Shown piece by piece: positions 31,488 through 41,530 of a stretch of 64,000 bases of DNA. Numbering within the stretch: the stretch's first letter is position 1; every line of letters begins with the position of its first letter. The notes beneath the pieces were generated by a model that saw nothing but the letters and a program-made list of their open reading frames with translations, did no database searches and was not told the DNA's origin. Origin of the DNA: Streptomyces griseorubiginosus. GTDB taxonomy: Bacteria; Actinomycetota; Actinomycetes; Streptomycetales; Streptomycetaceae. The stretch spans positions 373,172 to 437,171 of the forward strand of contig NZ_KQ948735.1 in NCBI RefSeq assembly GCF_001514195.1, in the 5' to 3' direction. Position numbers and translations under genes: made by a program.

Positions 31488-32336
31488 ATGGTCGTACGCG
31501 GGATCCTCGGTCGTCAGCGCCGCGAGTACCGGACGCCGGAACCGCACCCGTCCGGCGCCCGGGCGCCCAAGCTCCCCGGTGAGCTGATCCCCGAGCACGT
31601 GGCGATCGTCATGGACGGCAACGGCCGCTGGGCGAAGGAGCGCGGGCTGCCCCGCACCGAGGGGCACAAGGTCGGCGCCGAGCGGGTCCTCGACGTGCTC
31701 CAGGGCGCGATCGAGGCCGGCGTGAAGAACATCTCGCTCTACGCCTTCTCCACCGAGAACTGGAAGCGCTCGCCCGACGAGGTCCGCTTCCTCATGAACT
31801 TCAACCGGGACTTCATCCGCAAGACCCGCGACCAGCTCGACGAGCTCGGGATCCGGGTGCGCTGGGTGGGCCGGATGCCCAAGCTGTGGAAGTCGGTCGC
31901 CAAGGAGCTCCAGGTCGCCCAGGAGCAGACCAAGGACAACGACAAGCTCACGCTGTACTTCTGCATGAACTACGGCGGCCGGGCCGAGATCGCCGATGCC
32001 GCGCAGGCCCTCGCCGAGGACGTGAAGGCGGGCCGCCTCGACCCGGCCAAGGTCACCGAGAAGACCCTCGCGAAGTACCTGTACTACCCGGACATGCCCG
32101 ACGTGGACCTCTTCCTGCGGCCCAGCGGCGAGCAGCGCACCTCCAACTACCTGCTCTGGCAGAGCGCGTACGCCGAGATGGTCTTCCAGGACGTCCTGTG
32201 GCCCGACTTCGACCGCCGTGACCTGTGGCGGGCCTGTGTCGAGTTCGCCTCCCGGGACCGCCGCTTCGGCGGGGCCGTCCCGAACGAGGAGCTGCTCGCC
32301 ATGGAGGAGGCGATGAAGGGCGACCCGGAGGCCTGA
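31488..32336 (+). CDS. uppS: Isoprenyl (undecaprenyl/decaprenyl) diphosphate synthase
   Basis: 282 aa cis-prenyltransferase making the C50-C55 carrier lipid for peptidoglycan and wall glycan synthesis. [20 protein letters not shown] near 36-55 contains the catalytic Asp. [13 protein letters not shown] and the C-terminal [24 protein letters not shown] are family motifs. GAGAGGGAG precedes ATG 31488. Co-directional with recO; convergent with the secreted M4 protease 44 bases away. Confidence 0.97.
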   Translation: MVVRGILGRQRREYRTPEPHPSGARAPKLPGELIPEHVAIVMDGNGRWAKERGLPRTEGHKVGAERVLDVLQGAIEAGVKNISLYAFSTENWKRSPDEVRFLMNFNRDFIRKTRDQLDELGIRVRWVGRMPKLWKSVAKELQVAQEQTKDNDKLTLYFCMNYGGRAEIADAAQALAEDVKAGRLDPAKVTEKTLAKYLYYPDMPDVDLFLRPSGEQRTSNYLLWQSAYAEMVFQDVLWPDFDRRDLWRACVEFASRDRRFGGAVPNEELLAMEEAMKGDPEA

Positions 32337-32380
32337 GCCCCCGACCCGCCCTTCACCGACGTTCACCGACTACGAAGGAC

Positions 32381-34780
32381 TCAGCTGGTCGTCACCGCCG
32401 TGTCGTCGATCACGAAGCTCGTCTGGAGCGAGGAGTCCTCGACCCCGGTGAACTTCAGCGTGACCGTCTGACCGGCGAAGGCCGCCAGGCTGAAGGACTT
32501 CTGGACGTAACCGCTGGCCGCGTTGAGGTTCGAGTACGTGGCCAGGGTCGTCGACCCGGCGGTCACCGTCAGCTTGTCGTACTGCGTGCTGGTGGTGGTC
32601 TCCGCCGTGTCGATGTGCAGGTAGAAGGTGAACGTGGTCCCGGTGCAGCCGCTCGGGACCGTCACCGACTGGGAGAGCGTGTCGGTGTGGGTGGAGCCGT
32701 AGCCGTCCAGCCACGCCTTGTAGGAGCCGGTGCGGGCGGCCTCGCCGCTGGCGTTGGTGATCACTCCGCTGGACGCGGTCCAGGTCGTGTTGCCCGACTC
32801 GAAGCCCTGGTTGCCGAGCAGCTGCGTCGAGGTGCAGCTGCCGCCGCCGGCCGCGTTCACGGTCCAGGTGAAGGACGCCGTGCCCGTCGCCCCCGTGCTG
32901 TCCGTCACCGTGACCGTGGTGCTGGAGGTCCCGGCCGTGGTGGGGGTGCCGGTGATCGCGCCGGTCGAGCTGCTGATCGACAGACCGGCGGGCAGACCGG
33001 TGGCCGCGTAGCTCAGTGAGCCGCTGTTGGTGCTGCTCGCGCTGATCTGGAGGCTCACGGCGGTGCCGACCGTGCTGGTCTGGCTGCCCGGGTTGGTCAC
33101 CGTCACGCCGGTCGACGGCACGGTGATGTGGCTGCCCACGTTGATGCCCGCGAAGGCGTTGCCGACCCCGGCGTACTGCGTGGAGCTGGTGCCGTACAGG
33201 GCCGCGGCCGCGTTCAGGGCGGCGGTGCGGGCGCCGGCGTAGGTGGTGCTGGACGTCATGTACGTCGTCAGCGCCTTGTACCAGATCTGGAGGGCCGCGG
33301 CCCGGCCGATCCCGGCGACGGCGACCCCGTCGGAGGTCGTGCTGGTGTAGGTCACGCCGTTGATGGTCTTGGTGCCGCTGCCCTCGGAGAGCAGGTAGAA
33401 CATGTGGTTCGCGGGCCCGGACGAGTAGTGCACGTCGAGGTTGCCGACCCCCGAGTACCAGCTGTCCGCCGAACTGCCGTCCTTGCTCGGCTTGTCCATG
33501 TACCGCAGCGGCGTGCCGTTGCCGTTGATGTCGATCTTCTCGCCGATGAGGTAGTCACCGACGTCGGTGGAGTTGTTGGCGTAGAACTCCACGCCGGTGC
33601 CGAAGATGTCGGAGGTGGCCTCGTTCAACCCGCCGGACTCACCGGTGTAGTTGAGCCCCGCCGTGTTGGAGGTGACGCCGTGGCTCATCTCGTGCCCGGC
33701 CACGTCCAGCGAGGTCAGTGCGTGCGTGCCGCCCGAGCCGTCGCCGTAGGTCATGCAGAAGCAGTCGTCGTCCCAGAAGGCGTTGACGTACGACGAGCTG
33801 TAGTGGACGCGGCTGTAGGCGGCCACCCCGTCGTTCTTGATGCCGCTGCGGCCGAAGGTGTTCTTGTAGAAGTCCCAGGTCTCCTGGGCGCCGTAGTGGG
33901 CGTCCACACCGGCGGTCTGGGTGTTGGAGCCGGAGCCGGTGCCCCAGGTGTCGTCGGCGTCGGTCATCAGGGTGCCGGTGCCCGACGTGCCGTTGTTGAG
34001 GCTGTACGTCTTGTGGCCGCCGCGGGTGGTGTCGTACAGCTGGTACGTCGAACCGGACAGCGTGGTGCTCAAGGGCACCGTGCCGCTGTACTGGCTGTTG
34101 CCGGTGCCGGTCTCCACGCCCTCGTAGCGGGAGAGTTCGGCGCCGGTCGTGGCGTCGGTGATGACGTGCAGCTTGCTGGGCGTGCCGTCGTCCTGGAAGC
34201 CGGAGACCACCGTCTCCCAGGCGAGCTTCGGGGTGCCCGAGCCGGCCCAGATCACCTTGCGGGCGCTCTGCGCGGCGGGGTTCTCGGCCTTGAGCGCCTT
34301 GGCGGTCCTGAGGGCCTTCGTCTGCGCTGCCGCCTTGCTGAAGGTGGCGGTCGTGGACTTCACCGAGACGGTACGGCGGTTGTTGTTGAAGGTGGTGCTC
34401 ACGGTGCCGGCGGCCAGGGAGGCCGGGGGCGTGTGCACGACCAGGTCGCCGCCGAGGACGGGCACGCCGTCGTAGGTGCGCTCGTAACGGGTGTGCAGAG
34501 TGCCGTCGTTGTCCTTGACGACGTCCTTGACGACCAGTTTCTCCTTGGCGCCGAGGCCGAGGGAGTCGGCGGTCGCCTCGGCCTTGCCGGACGCGCTCTT
34601 GATCAGGGCCGTGCGCTGGGCCGGGGAGAGCTTGGCCTCGAGACCGCCCGTGCGCAGCGGGCTGGGGTGGGGGGAGGCGGGCCCCGCGGCGGCGGGGACC
34701 GTCTGGACGCCTACGGCGAGGAGGGACGCGGCGGCCACCAGGGACGCGGCGACGGCTGATCTTCGTGGGGAGGGTCTCAC
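32381..34780 (-). CDS. Secreted M4 neutral metalloprotease with PKD/He_PIG-like and C-terminal carbohydrate-binding-like domains
   Basis: 799 aa. Signal peptide (about 1-32), FTP/PepSY propeptide (about 45-200), and thermolysin-like catalytic domain with HEMSHGVT near 362 and Glu of GGLNEATSDIFG near 385. The M4 C-terminal domain runs to about 555. An Ig-like He_PIG module follows (about 560-650; ATGLPAGLSISSSTGAITG), then a beta-sandwich of about 145 residues beginning CTSTQLLGNQGFESG that may hold the enzyme on substrate. GTG 34780 is six bases after AGGAG. It degrades extracellular protein; it differs clearly from the protealysin at 17044. Confidence 0.93.
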   Translation of the reverse strand: MRPSPRRSAVAASLVAAASLLAVGVQTVPAAAGPASPHPSPLRTGGLEAKLSPAQRTALIKSASGKAEATADSLGLGAKEKLVVKDVVKDNDGTLHTRYERTYDGVPVLGGDLVVHTPPASLAAGTVSTTFNNNRRTVSVKSTTATFSKAAAQTKALRTAKALKAENPAAQSARKVIWAGSGTPKLAWETVVSGFQDDGTPSKLHVITDATTGAELSRYEGVETGTGNSQYSGTVPLSTTLSGSTYQLYDTTRGGHKTYSLNNGTSGTGTLMTDADDTWGTGSGSNTQTAGVDAHYGAQETWDFYKNTFGRSGIKNDGVAAYSRVHYSSSYVNAFWDDDCFCMTYGDGSGGTHALTSLDVAGHEMSHGVTSNTAGLNYTGESGGLNEATSDIFGTGVEFYANNSTDVGDYLIGEKIDINGNGTPLRYMDKPSKDGSSADSWYSGVGNLDVHYSSGPANHMFYLLSEGSGTKTINGVTYTSTTSDGVAVAGIGRAAALQIWYKALTTYMTSSTTYAGARTAALNAAAALYGTSSTQYAGVGNAFAGINVGSHITVPSTGVTVTNPGSQTSTVGTAVSLQISASSTNSGSLSYAATGLPAGLSISSSTGAITGTPTTAGTSSTTVTVTDSTGATGTASFTWTVNAAGGGSCTSTQLLGNQGFESGNTTWTASSGVITNASGEAARTGSYKAWLDGYGSTHTDTLSQSVTVPSGCTGTTFTFYLHIDTAETTTSTQYDKLTVTAGSTTLATYSNLNAASGYVQKSFSLAAFAGQTVTLKFTGVEDSSLQTSFVIDDTAVTTS

Positions 34781-34929
34781 TCGTACTCCTACTGCGACGA
34801 CGGGGTGGAGGTGCCGTGCGGGAACTGCGTGAGAGCTGGAGGGAGCGTGGCACGGTTGTCCGGGTCATGTCATGCAAAGGAGTACGAGCCAAGGGTTATC
34901 CCTCGGCTCTGCTGTGTGTTTCCTGTCGG

Positions 34930-35349
34930 TCAGCCCTGGGCGGCGGCCGCGCAGTCCGCGCAGGTGCCGAAGATCTCCACGGTGTGCGCCACGTTGACGT
35001 AGCCGTGCTCGGCGGCGATCGCGTCGGCCCACTTCTCGACGGCCGGGCCCTCCACCTCCACGGCCTTGCCGCAGACCCGGCAGACCAGGTGGTGATGGTG
35101 GTCGCCGGAGGAGCAGCGGCGGTACACGGACTCGCCGTCGGAGGTGCGCAGGACGTCGACCTCGCCCGCGTCGGCGAGGTTCTGGAGGGTGCGGTAGACC
35201 GTGGTCAGACCGACCGCGTCGCCCTTGTGCTTGAGCATGTCGTGCAGTTCCTGCGCGCTGCGGAACTCGTCGACCTCGTCGAGGGCCGCCGCCACGGCGG
35301 CCCGCTGCCGGGTGGCGCGGCCCTTCACGGGCGGTCCAGCGGTCGTCAC
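34930..35349 (-). CDS. zur: Zinc-responsive Fur-family repressor Zur
   Basis: 139 aa. Winged helix (about 10-85; GLTTVYRTLQNLADAGEVD) and dimerisation domain with HHHHLVCRVCG and GTCADC providing the structural zinc, plus His/Glu ligands for the sensory site. GTG 35349 follows AAGGAGG by six bases. It lies 58 bases downstream of znuB on the same strand, as in Streptomyces coelicolor, and in zinc sufficiency should repress znuACB through the boxes near 38036-38072. Confidence 0.94.
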   Translation of the reverse strand: MTTAGPPVKGRATRQRAAVAAALDEVDEFRSAQELHDMLKHKGDAVGLTTVYRTLQNLADAGEVDVLRTSDGESVYRRCSSGDHHHHLVCRVCGKAVEVEGPAVEKWADAIAAEHGYVNVAHTVEIFGTCADCAAAAQG

Positions 35350-35407
35350 GGGTTCCTCCTTCGTTCGGCTCCTGCCGGGCCATTGTGCCAGCCCGGCCTG
35401 TGCCGGG

Positions 35408-36310
35408 TCAGACTCCGGCCGTGCCCTCCGGTGCCCGAGTGGCCGGAATCGCACACTCTGCGGGGTCCCCGGCCGGCTGCCGGGCGGCCACCGCGCGGGC
35501 GCGGCGCCGGGCCAGCGGAGTGGCGAGGGCGGTCAGCAGGATGAACGCGGCGATGGTGAGCAGCACGATCGTCGCACCGGGCGGGACATCCTGGTAGTAC
35601 GAGGTGACGGTGCCGCCGATCGTCACCGTCACCCCGATCGCCACCGCGATCGCGAAGGTGGCCGCGAAGCTCCGGCTGAGCTGCTGCGCCGCCGCCACCG
35701 GCACCACCATCAGCGCGCTGACCAGCAGCAGTCCGACCACGCGCATGGCGACGGTCACCGTCACCGCGGCCGTGACCGCCGTCAGCAGGTTGAGCGCGCG
35801 CACCGGAAGACCGGTGACGCGGGCGAACTCCTCGTCCTGGCTGACCGCGAAGAGCTGCCGGCGCAGACCGAGGGTGACGAGCACGACGAACGCGGCCAGT
35901 ACGCAGATCGCGGTCACGTCGGACGCGCTCACCGTCGACAGCGAACCGAACAGGTACGACGTCAGGTTGGCGTTGGAACCGCCGGGCGCGAGGTTGATGA
36001 ACATCACGCCGCCGGCCATGCCGCCGTAGAAGAGCATCGCGAGGGCGATGTCGCCCCGGGTCTTTCCGTACCAGCGGATCAGCTCCATGAGGACCGCACC
36101 GAGCACCGAGACCAGGGTCGCCATCCACACCGGCGACCAGGAGAGCAGGAAGCCGAGGCCGACGCCGGTCATCGCGACATGGCCGATGCCGTCGCCCATG
36201 AGGGCCTGGCGGCGCTGGACCAGGTAGATGCCGACCGCGGGGGCCGTGATGCCGACCAGGACGGCGGCGAGCAGGGCCCGCTGCATGAAAGCGTAGTCGA
36301 GGAGGTCCAT
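35408..36310 (-). CDS. znuB: Zinc ABC transporter permease
   Basis: 300 aa, about eight hydrophobic helices, ABC-3 family permease for zinc or manganese import. RQALMGDGIGHVAMTGVGLG near 35-55 is the family signature at the ATPase-contact region. The ATG at 36310 shares one base with the znuC stop (TGATG), so they are co-translated. Confidence 0.95.
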   Translation of the reverse strand: MDLLDYAFMQRALLAAVLVGITAPAVGIYLVQRRQALMGDGIGHVAMTGVGLGFLLSWSPVWMATLVSVLGAVLMELIRWYGKTRGDIALAMLFYGGMAGGVMFINLAPGGSNANLTSYLFGSLSTVSASDVTAICVLAAFVVLVTLGLRRQLFAVSQDEEFARVTGLPVRALNLLTAVTAAVTVTVAMRVVGLLLVSALMVVPVAAAQQLSRSFAATFAIAVAIGVTVTIGGTVTSYYQDVPPGATIVLLTIAAFILLTALATPLARRRARAVAARQPAGDPAECAIPATRAPEGTAGV

Positions 36311-37074
36311 CAGCTCAGCAGTCCTGTGCGCATCGGCTCGTGCTCGGGGGAGTGGGGGTGGACGTGGTCGTGTCCGGGCAGGGCGTGCTGACCGACCGCG
36401 CGCGGGGGAGGGCCGTCATGCAGGACGCAGCCGTCCCGCAGCACGACCGCGCGGTCGATCAGCGGCTCCAGGGGGCCGAGTTCGTGCAGCACGAGCAAAA
36501 CCGTGACGCCCCGCGCGACCTGTTCCTCCAGTGCCCGCGCCAGCACCTCCTGGCTGGCCAGGTCCACGCCCGCCATCGGCTCGTCCATGATCAGGAGCTC
36601 GGGTTCGGCGGCGAGCGCGCGGGCGATCAGGACACGCTGGTGCTGGCCGCCGGACAGGGCGTCGACCGAGTCCTTCGCGCGGTCCGCCATGCCGACCATT
36701 TCCAGGGCCCGCCGTACGGCCTCGTGGTCGGCCCTGCGGAGCATCCCGAAGCGGGCGCGGGAGAGCCGGCCGGAGGAGACGATCTCGGTGACGGTCGCGG
36801 GGACCCCGCCCGCGGCGGTGGTGCGCTGCGGGACGTAGCCGATGCGGGCCCAGTCGCGGAAGCGCCCGCGCGGGGTGCCGAAGAGTTCGATCTCGCCCGC
36901 GGCGGTGGGGACTTGGCCGATGATCGTGCGGATCGCGGTGGACTTGCCGGAGCCGTTGGCCCCGAGCAGCGCGACGACCTCACCGCGCTCCACGGTGAGG
37001 TCGATGCCGCGCAGGACAGGCCGCGAGCCCAGGTCGGCGCGGACTGAGCGCAGAGAGATGACGGGCTCGGTCAT
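36310..37074 (-). CDS. znuC: Zinc ABC transporter ATP-binding protein
   Basis: 254 aa. Walker A GANGSGKST near 38-46, ABC signature LSGGQHQRVLIARAL near 140, Walker B LLIMDEP. The C terminus is His-rich (HDHVHPHSPEH), suggesting zinc contact. ATG 37074 has GGAGG five bases upstream; ATG 37092 would overlap the znuA stop (ATGA) and is an alternative. Middle gene of znuA-znuC-znuB-zur. Confidence 0.95.
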   Translation of the reverse strand: MTEPVISLRSVRADLGSRPVLRGIDLTVERGEVVALLGANGSGKSTAIRTIIGQVPTAAGEIELFGTPRGRFRDWARIGYVPQRTTAAGGVPATVTEIVSSGRLSRARFGMLRRADHEAVRRALEMVGMADRAKDSVDALSGGQHQRVLIARALAAEPELLIMDEPMAGVDLASQEVLARALEEQVARGVTVLLVLHELGPLEPLIDRAVVLRDGCVLHDGPPPRAVGQHALPGHDHVHPHSPEHEPMRTGLLS

Positions 37075-37088
37075 GCCGTCCTCCGGTG

Positions 37089-38036
37089 TCATTTCGCTCC
37101 CAGGGCGCCCTGGAGGGCCTTGAGGTTGGCTTCCTGCACCGCGAAGTAGTCCTTGCCGCGGGACTTGGCGGTGATGCCCTCGATCGGGTCGAGGACGTCC
37201 GTCTTCAGCCCGGCGTCGGAGGCGATGGTCTTCGCGGTCCTGTCGCTGACGAGCGTCTCGTAGAACACGGTGGTGACGCCGTCGGCCTTCGCCATCGTCT
37301 CGAGGTCCTTGACGCGGTGGGCGCTGGGCTCCGACTCGGGGTCCAGGCCGTTGATGGCCTCCTCGGTGAGGCCGTAGCGCTCGGCGAGGTAGCCGAAGGC
37401 GGCGTGGGTGGTGATGAAGACCTTGGAGTCGGTGTGCGCGAGGCCGTCCTTGAACTTCGTGTTCAGGGCGTCGAGCTTCTTGACGAGGGCCGCTGTGTTG
37501 GCCTTGTAGTCGGCCGCGTGGTCCGGGTCGGCCTTCTCGAAGGCGGCGCCGACGCCCTGGGCGACCTCGGCGTACTTCACGGGGTCGAGCCAGATGTGGG
37601 GGTCCTTGCCGCCCGCTTCCTCGCCGTGCTCGTCGTCGTGCTCGGCCGCGTGGCCGCCGACCTCGTTGCCGTGCTCCTCCAGGGAGGTCAGCGTGGTCGC
37701 GTCGATCTTGGTCTTGATCCCGGACTGGGCGACCGCGTCGTCGACGGAGGGCTGGAGGTTCTTCAGGTAGAGGACCGCGTCGGACTCCTGGAGCTGCGCG
37801 GTCTGCTTGGCGCTGATCTCCAGGTCGTGCGGTTCCTGGCCGGGCTGGGTCAGGCTGGTGACGTGCACGTGGTCCCCGCCTATCTGCTCGGCGAGGAAGG
37901 CCATCGGGTAGAAGGACGCGACGACGTCGAACCTCCCGGTGTTCCCCGCGGCGGCGCTGTCGGTGGAGCACGCGGAGAGGGCGGCGAGGGCACCGGCGGC
38001 GGCGACCGCGGGTATGAGGCGTCGTCGTACGTTCAT
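37089..38036 (-). CDS. znuA: Zinc ABC transporter substrate-binding lipoprotein
   Basis: 315 aa. Lipoprotein signal with lipobox LSAC (Cys near 23), then a cluster-9 metal-binding protein: VTSLTQPGQEPHDLEIS, a His/Glu-rich loop (about 117-143, HAAEHDDEHGEEAGGKDPH) and FITTHAAFGYLA. Captures zinc outside the membrane for ZnuBC. ATG 38036 gives the simplest lipoprotein signal; in-frame ATGs at 38045 and 38051 exist, and none has a ribosome site, so the message may be leaderless. A Zur-like box overlaps the start. Confidence 0.95.
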   Translation of the reverse strand: MNVRRRLIPAVAAAGALAALSACSTDSAAAGNTGRFDVVASFYPMAFLAEQIGGDHVHVTSLTQPGQEPHDLEISAKQTAQLQESDAVLYLKNLQPSVDDAVAQSGIKTKIDATTLTSLEEHGNEVGGHAAEHDDEHGEEAGGKDPHIWLDPVKYAEVAQGVGAAFEKADPDHAADYKANTAALVKKLDALNTKFKDGLAHTDSKVFITTHAAFGYLAERYGLTEEAINGLDPESEPSAHRVKDLETMAKADGVTTVFYETLVSDRTAKTIASDAGLKTDVLDPIEGITAKSRGKDYFAVQEANLKALQGALGAK

Positions 38037-38050
38037 GACAGTCATTTTCA
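38036..38050. promoter_or_regulatory. Putative Zur box 1
   Basis: TGACAGTCATTTTCA, 12 of 15 positions identical to the TGAAAATGATTTTCA-type palindrome reported for actinobacterial Zur. It overlaps the znuA start region. Confidence 0.5.
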
Positions 38051-38057
38051 TCAAATA

Positions 38058-38072
38058 TGGAAACGGTTGTCA
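38058..38072. promoter_or_regulatory. Putative Zur box 2
   Basis: TGGAAACGGTTGTCA, 11 of 15 positions like the Zur palindrome. It is centred 22 bp (two helical turns) from box 1, so two dimers could bind the same face in front of znuA. Confidence 0.5.
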
Positions 38073-38167
38073 ACAAAGCCCTGGCCCCGAACCGATTTGA
38101 TACCGGGGGTGGCCACGCCGGTAACCTGAGGCATTCGCTGCCGTCCATTCGTCATGAAGAGAGCACC

Positions 38168-39550
38168 GTGGCCGCCGACAAGATCGACACCATCGTCAGC
38201 CTGAGCAAGCGCCGGGGCTTCGTTTTCCCCTGTAGTGAGATCTACGGCGGTCAGCGCGCCGCCTGGGACTACGGACCGCTGGGTGTCGAGCTGAAGGAGA
38301 ACCTGAAGCGTCAGTGGTGGCGCTACATGGTGACGTCTCGTGAGGACGTGGTCGGTCTCGACTCGTCCGTGATCCTGGCCCCCGAGGTCTGGGTCGCCTC
38401 CGGTCACGTGGCCACCTTCTCCGACCCGCTGACCGAGTGCACCTCCTGCCACAAGCGGTTCCGCGCGGACCACCTGGAAGAGGCGTACGAGGCCAAGCAC
38501 AAGCGCGCCCCGGAGAACGGCCTGGCGGACGTGAACTGCCCCAACTGCGGCAACAAGGGCCAGTTCACCGAGCCCAAGCAGTTCTCGGGCCTGCTCTCCA
38601 CCCACCTCGGCCCGACCCAGGACACCGGCTCCATCGCCTACCTGCGCCCCGAGACCGCCCAGGGCATCTTCACCAACTTCGCCCAGGTGCAGACCGCTTC
38701 GCGCAAGAAGCCGCCGTTCGGCATCGCGCAGATGGGCAAGTCCTTCCGCAACGAGATCACGCCCGGCAACTTCATCTTCCGCACCCGCGAGTTCGAGCAG
38801 ATGGAGATGGAGTTCTTCGTCAAGCCGGGCGAGGACGAGAAGTGGCAGGAGTACTGGATGGAGCAGCGCTGGAACTGGTACACCGGCCTGGGCCTGCGCG
38901 AGGAGAACATGCGGTGGTACGAGCACCCGAAGGAGAAGCTCTCCCACTACTCCAAGCGCACCGCCGACATCGAGTACCGCTTCCAGTTCGGCGGCAGCGA
39001 GTGGGGTGAGCTGGAGGGTGTGGCCAACCGCACCGACTACGACCTCAGCGCCCACTCCAAGGCCTCCGGCCAGGACCTCGTCTACTACGACCAGGAGGCC
39101 GGCGAGCGCTGGACGCCGTACGTCATCGAGCCGGCGGCCGGTGTCGGCCGCTCGATGCTGGCGTTCCTGCTCGACGCCTACGTCGAGGACGAGGCCCCCA
39201 ACGCCAAGGGCAAGCTGGAGAAGCGCACCGTGCTGCGTCTCGACCACCGTCTCGCCCCGGTGAAGGTCGCGGTGCTCCCGCTGTCCCGCAACGCCGAGCT
39301 GTCCCCGAAGGCCAAGGGTCTCGCCCAGGCGCTGCGCCAGAACTGGAACATCGAGTTCGACGACGCCGGCGCGATCGGCCGCCGCTACCGCCGCCAGGAC
39401 GAGATCGGCACGCCGTACTGCGTGACGGTCGACTTCGACACCCTCGACGACAACGCGGTGACGGTCCGCGAGCGTGACTCCATGAAGCAGGAGCGCGTCT
39501 CCCTCGACCAGATCGAGGGCTACCTGGCGAGCCGCCTGGTCGGCTGCTAG
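38168..39550 (+). CDS. glyS: Glycyl-tRNA synthetase (dimeric class II type)
   Basis: 460 aa, charges tRNA-Gly with glycine. Motif 2 region [21 protein letters not shown] and motif 3 region [16 protein letters not shown] are present. A zinc ribbon with C91, C94, C124 and C127 is typical of the actinobacterial enzyme. The GTG at 38168 ([17 protein letters not shown]) follows GAAGAGAG; a longer frame from 38057 lacks homology. A strong terminator follows. Divergent from znuA, with the Zur boxes between, so zinc could affect its promoter too. Confidence 0.97.
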   Translation: MAADKIDTIVSLSKRRGFVFPCSEIYGGQRAAWDYGPLGVELKENLKRQWWRYMVTSREDVVGLDSSVILAPEVWVASGHVATFSDPLTECTSCHKRFRADHLEEAYEAKHKRAPENGLADVNCPNCGNKGQFTEPKQFSGLLSTHLGPTQDTGSIAYLRPETAQGIFTNFAQVQTASRKKPPFGIAQMGKSFRNEITPGNFIFRTREFEQMEMEFFVKPGEDEKWQEYWMEQRWNWYTGLGLREENMRWYEHPKEKLSHYSKRTADIEYRFQFGGSEWGELEGVANRTDYDLSAHSKASGQDLVYYDQEAGERWTPYVIEPAAGVGRSMLAFLLDAYVEDEAPNAKGKLEKRTVLRLDHRLAPVKVAVLPLSRNAELSPKAKGLAQALRQNWNIEFDDAGAIGRRYRRQDEIGTPYCVTVDFDTLDDNAVTVRERDSMKQERVSLDQIEGYLASRLVGC

Positions 39551-39575
39551 TCGGTCCGTCTTTCTCGGCCTTTCT

Positions 39576-39623
39576 CGGCCCCCGACGCAGGCCCTTGCGG
39601 GCTCGTGTCGGGGGCCGTTTTTT
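39576..39623 (+). terminator. Rho-independent terminator after glyS
   Basis: CGGCCCCCGAC (39576-39586) pairs with GTCGGGGGCCG (39607-39617), with an inner GCCC/GGGC stem, and is followed by six T residues (39618-39623). Textbook structure 25 bases after the glyS stop. Confidence 0.95.
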
Positions 39624-39635
39624 CTTCGCGAGGAG

Positions 39636-39671
39636 TGACAGCTGACAGATATTGAAATCTGTCAGCTGTCA
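39636..39671. promoter_or_regulatory. Perfect 15-bp inverted repeat, probable TetR operator
   Basis: TGACAGCTGACAGAT (39636-39650), six-base spacer ATTGAA, ATCTGTCAGCTGTCA (39657-39671). Each arm also contains the word TGACAG twice in direct order. It ends 16 bases before the reductase ATG, where it would block the promoter. The TetR-family gene just downstream (40725) is the likely binder. Confidence 0.8.
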
Positions 39672-39687
39672 TGTCAGAGTGGAGGGC

Positions 39688-40695
<1,008 letters not shown>

Positions 40696-40724
40696 CGAAC
40701 GCCGTGCCAGGTACGGTCTAGGAC

Positions 40725-41315
40725 ATGGCACCGACCACCGAGACCCTGACCGCGGAGCGCATCCTCGAAGCCACCGAGGAGGTGCTGCGCCGGCACGGGC
40801 CCGCCAAGGCCACCGTGGTCGACGTGGCCCGCGCGCTCGGCGTCAGCCACGGCAGCGTCTACCGCCACTTCCGCACCAAGGCGGCGCTGCGGGCAGCGGT
40901 GATCAAGCGCTGGCTGGACCGTACCTCCGTGTCCCTCGCCGGTATCGCCGCGGACGAGGACCGGACACCGCAGACCCGGCTGCGCGACTGGCTCGCCGAC
41001 CTCTTCGAGGCCAAGCGCCGCAAGGCGGGGGACGACCCCGAGCTGTTCGCCACCTACATGGTGCTGACCAGGGAGGCCGGCTCGGTGGTCGACGAGCACA
41101 TCGCCGACCTCACCGGCCAGCTCACAGGCATCATCGAGGCGGGCACGGCCTCCGGCGCCTTCACCGGGGACCCGGCGGCCCAGGCCCGTGCCGTCTTCCA
41201 GGCCACCGGCCGCTTTCACGACCCCGCGTACTTCACCGAATGGGAGCGCCCGGAGGCCGACGGCGACTTCGCGGCGCTGGTGGAGCTTTTGCTGAGGGGG
41301 CTGCGGAACGGCTAG
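40725..41315 (+). CDS. TetR-family repressor
   Basis: 196 aa. N-terminal helix-turn-helix (about 10-55; ATVVDVARALGVSHGSVYRHF) and a helical ligand domain with WLADLFEAKRRKA, a form seen in YvdT/TetR_C-type repressors. ATG 40725 is 29 bases after the reductase stop; TACGGT at 40712-40717 could be a -10 for a near-leaderless transcript. Probable regulator of the reductase through the operator at 39636-39671. Confidence 0.92.
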   Translation: MAPTTETLTAERILEATEEVLRRHGPAKATVVDVARALGVSHGSVYRHFRTKAALRAAVIKRWLDRTSVSLAGIAADEDRTPQTRLRDWLADLFEAKRRKAGDDPELFATYMVLTREAGSVVDEHIADLTGQLTGIIEAGTASGAFTGDPAAQARAVFQATGRFHDPAYFTEWERPEADGDFAALVELLLRGLRNG

Positions 41316-41400
41316 GCGGAGGGCCGGGCGGACAGGGCGGGCGTGCGGCCCAGGCGGAGGGGCGGACGGACCGGTCGGGCGGCCCAGGCGGACGGGGCGG

Positions 41401-41490
41401 GCGTACGGACGACGGGCCAGGTGTGCGGAGGCGTACGGACGTCGGGCCAGGGGTGCGGAGGCGTACGGACGACGGACCAGGTGTACGGGC
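41401..41490. repeat. Three 30-bp tandem repeats before galU
   Basis: Units 41401-41430, 41431-41460 and 41461-41490, each beginning GCGTACGGACG and containing GGCCAGG or GACCAGG, with a few differences. A more degenerate GC-rich continuation extends left to about 41325. They sit directly upstream of a TAGAGT -10-like hexamer (41491-41496) of galU, so copy number could affect transcription. Confidence 0.85.
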
Positions 41491-41530
41491 TAGAGTGTGC
41501 CGCCCGGCCGAAGAGAAGGCGAGCGAGCCG

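Noticed and set aside
41240..41530. N-terminal extension of galU through the 30-bp repeats
   Set aside because: The peptide is repetitive and unlike GalU; ATG 41531 is the family start and a -10 lies within the extension.
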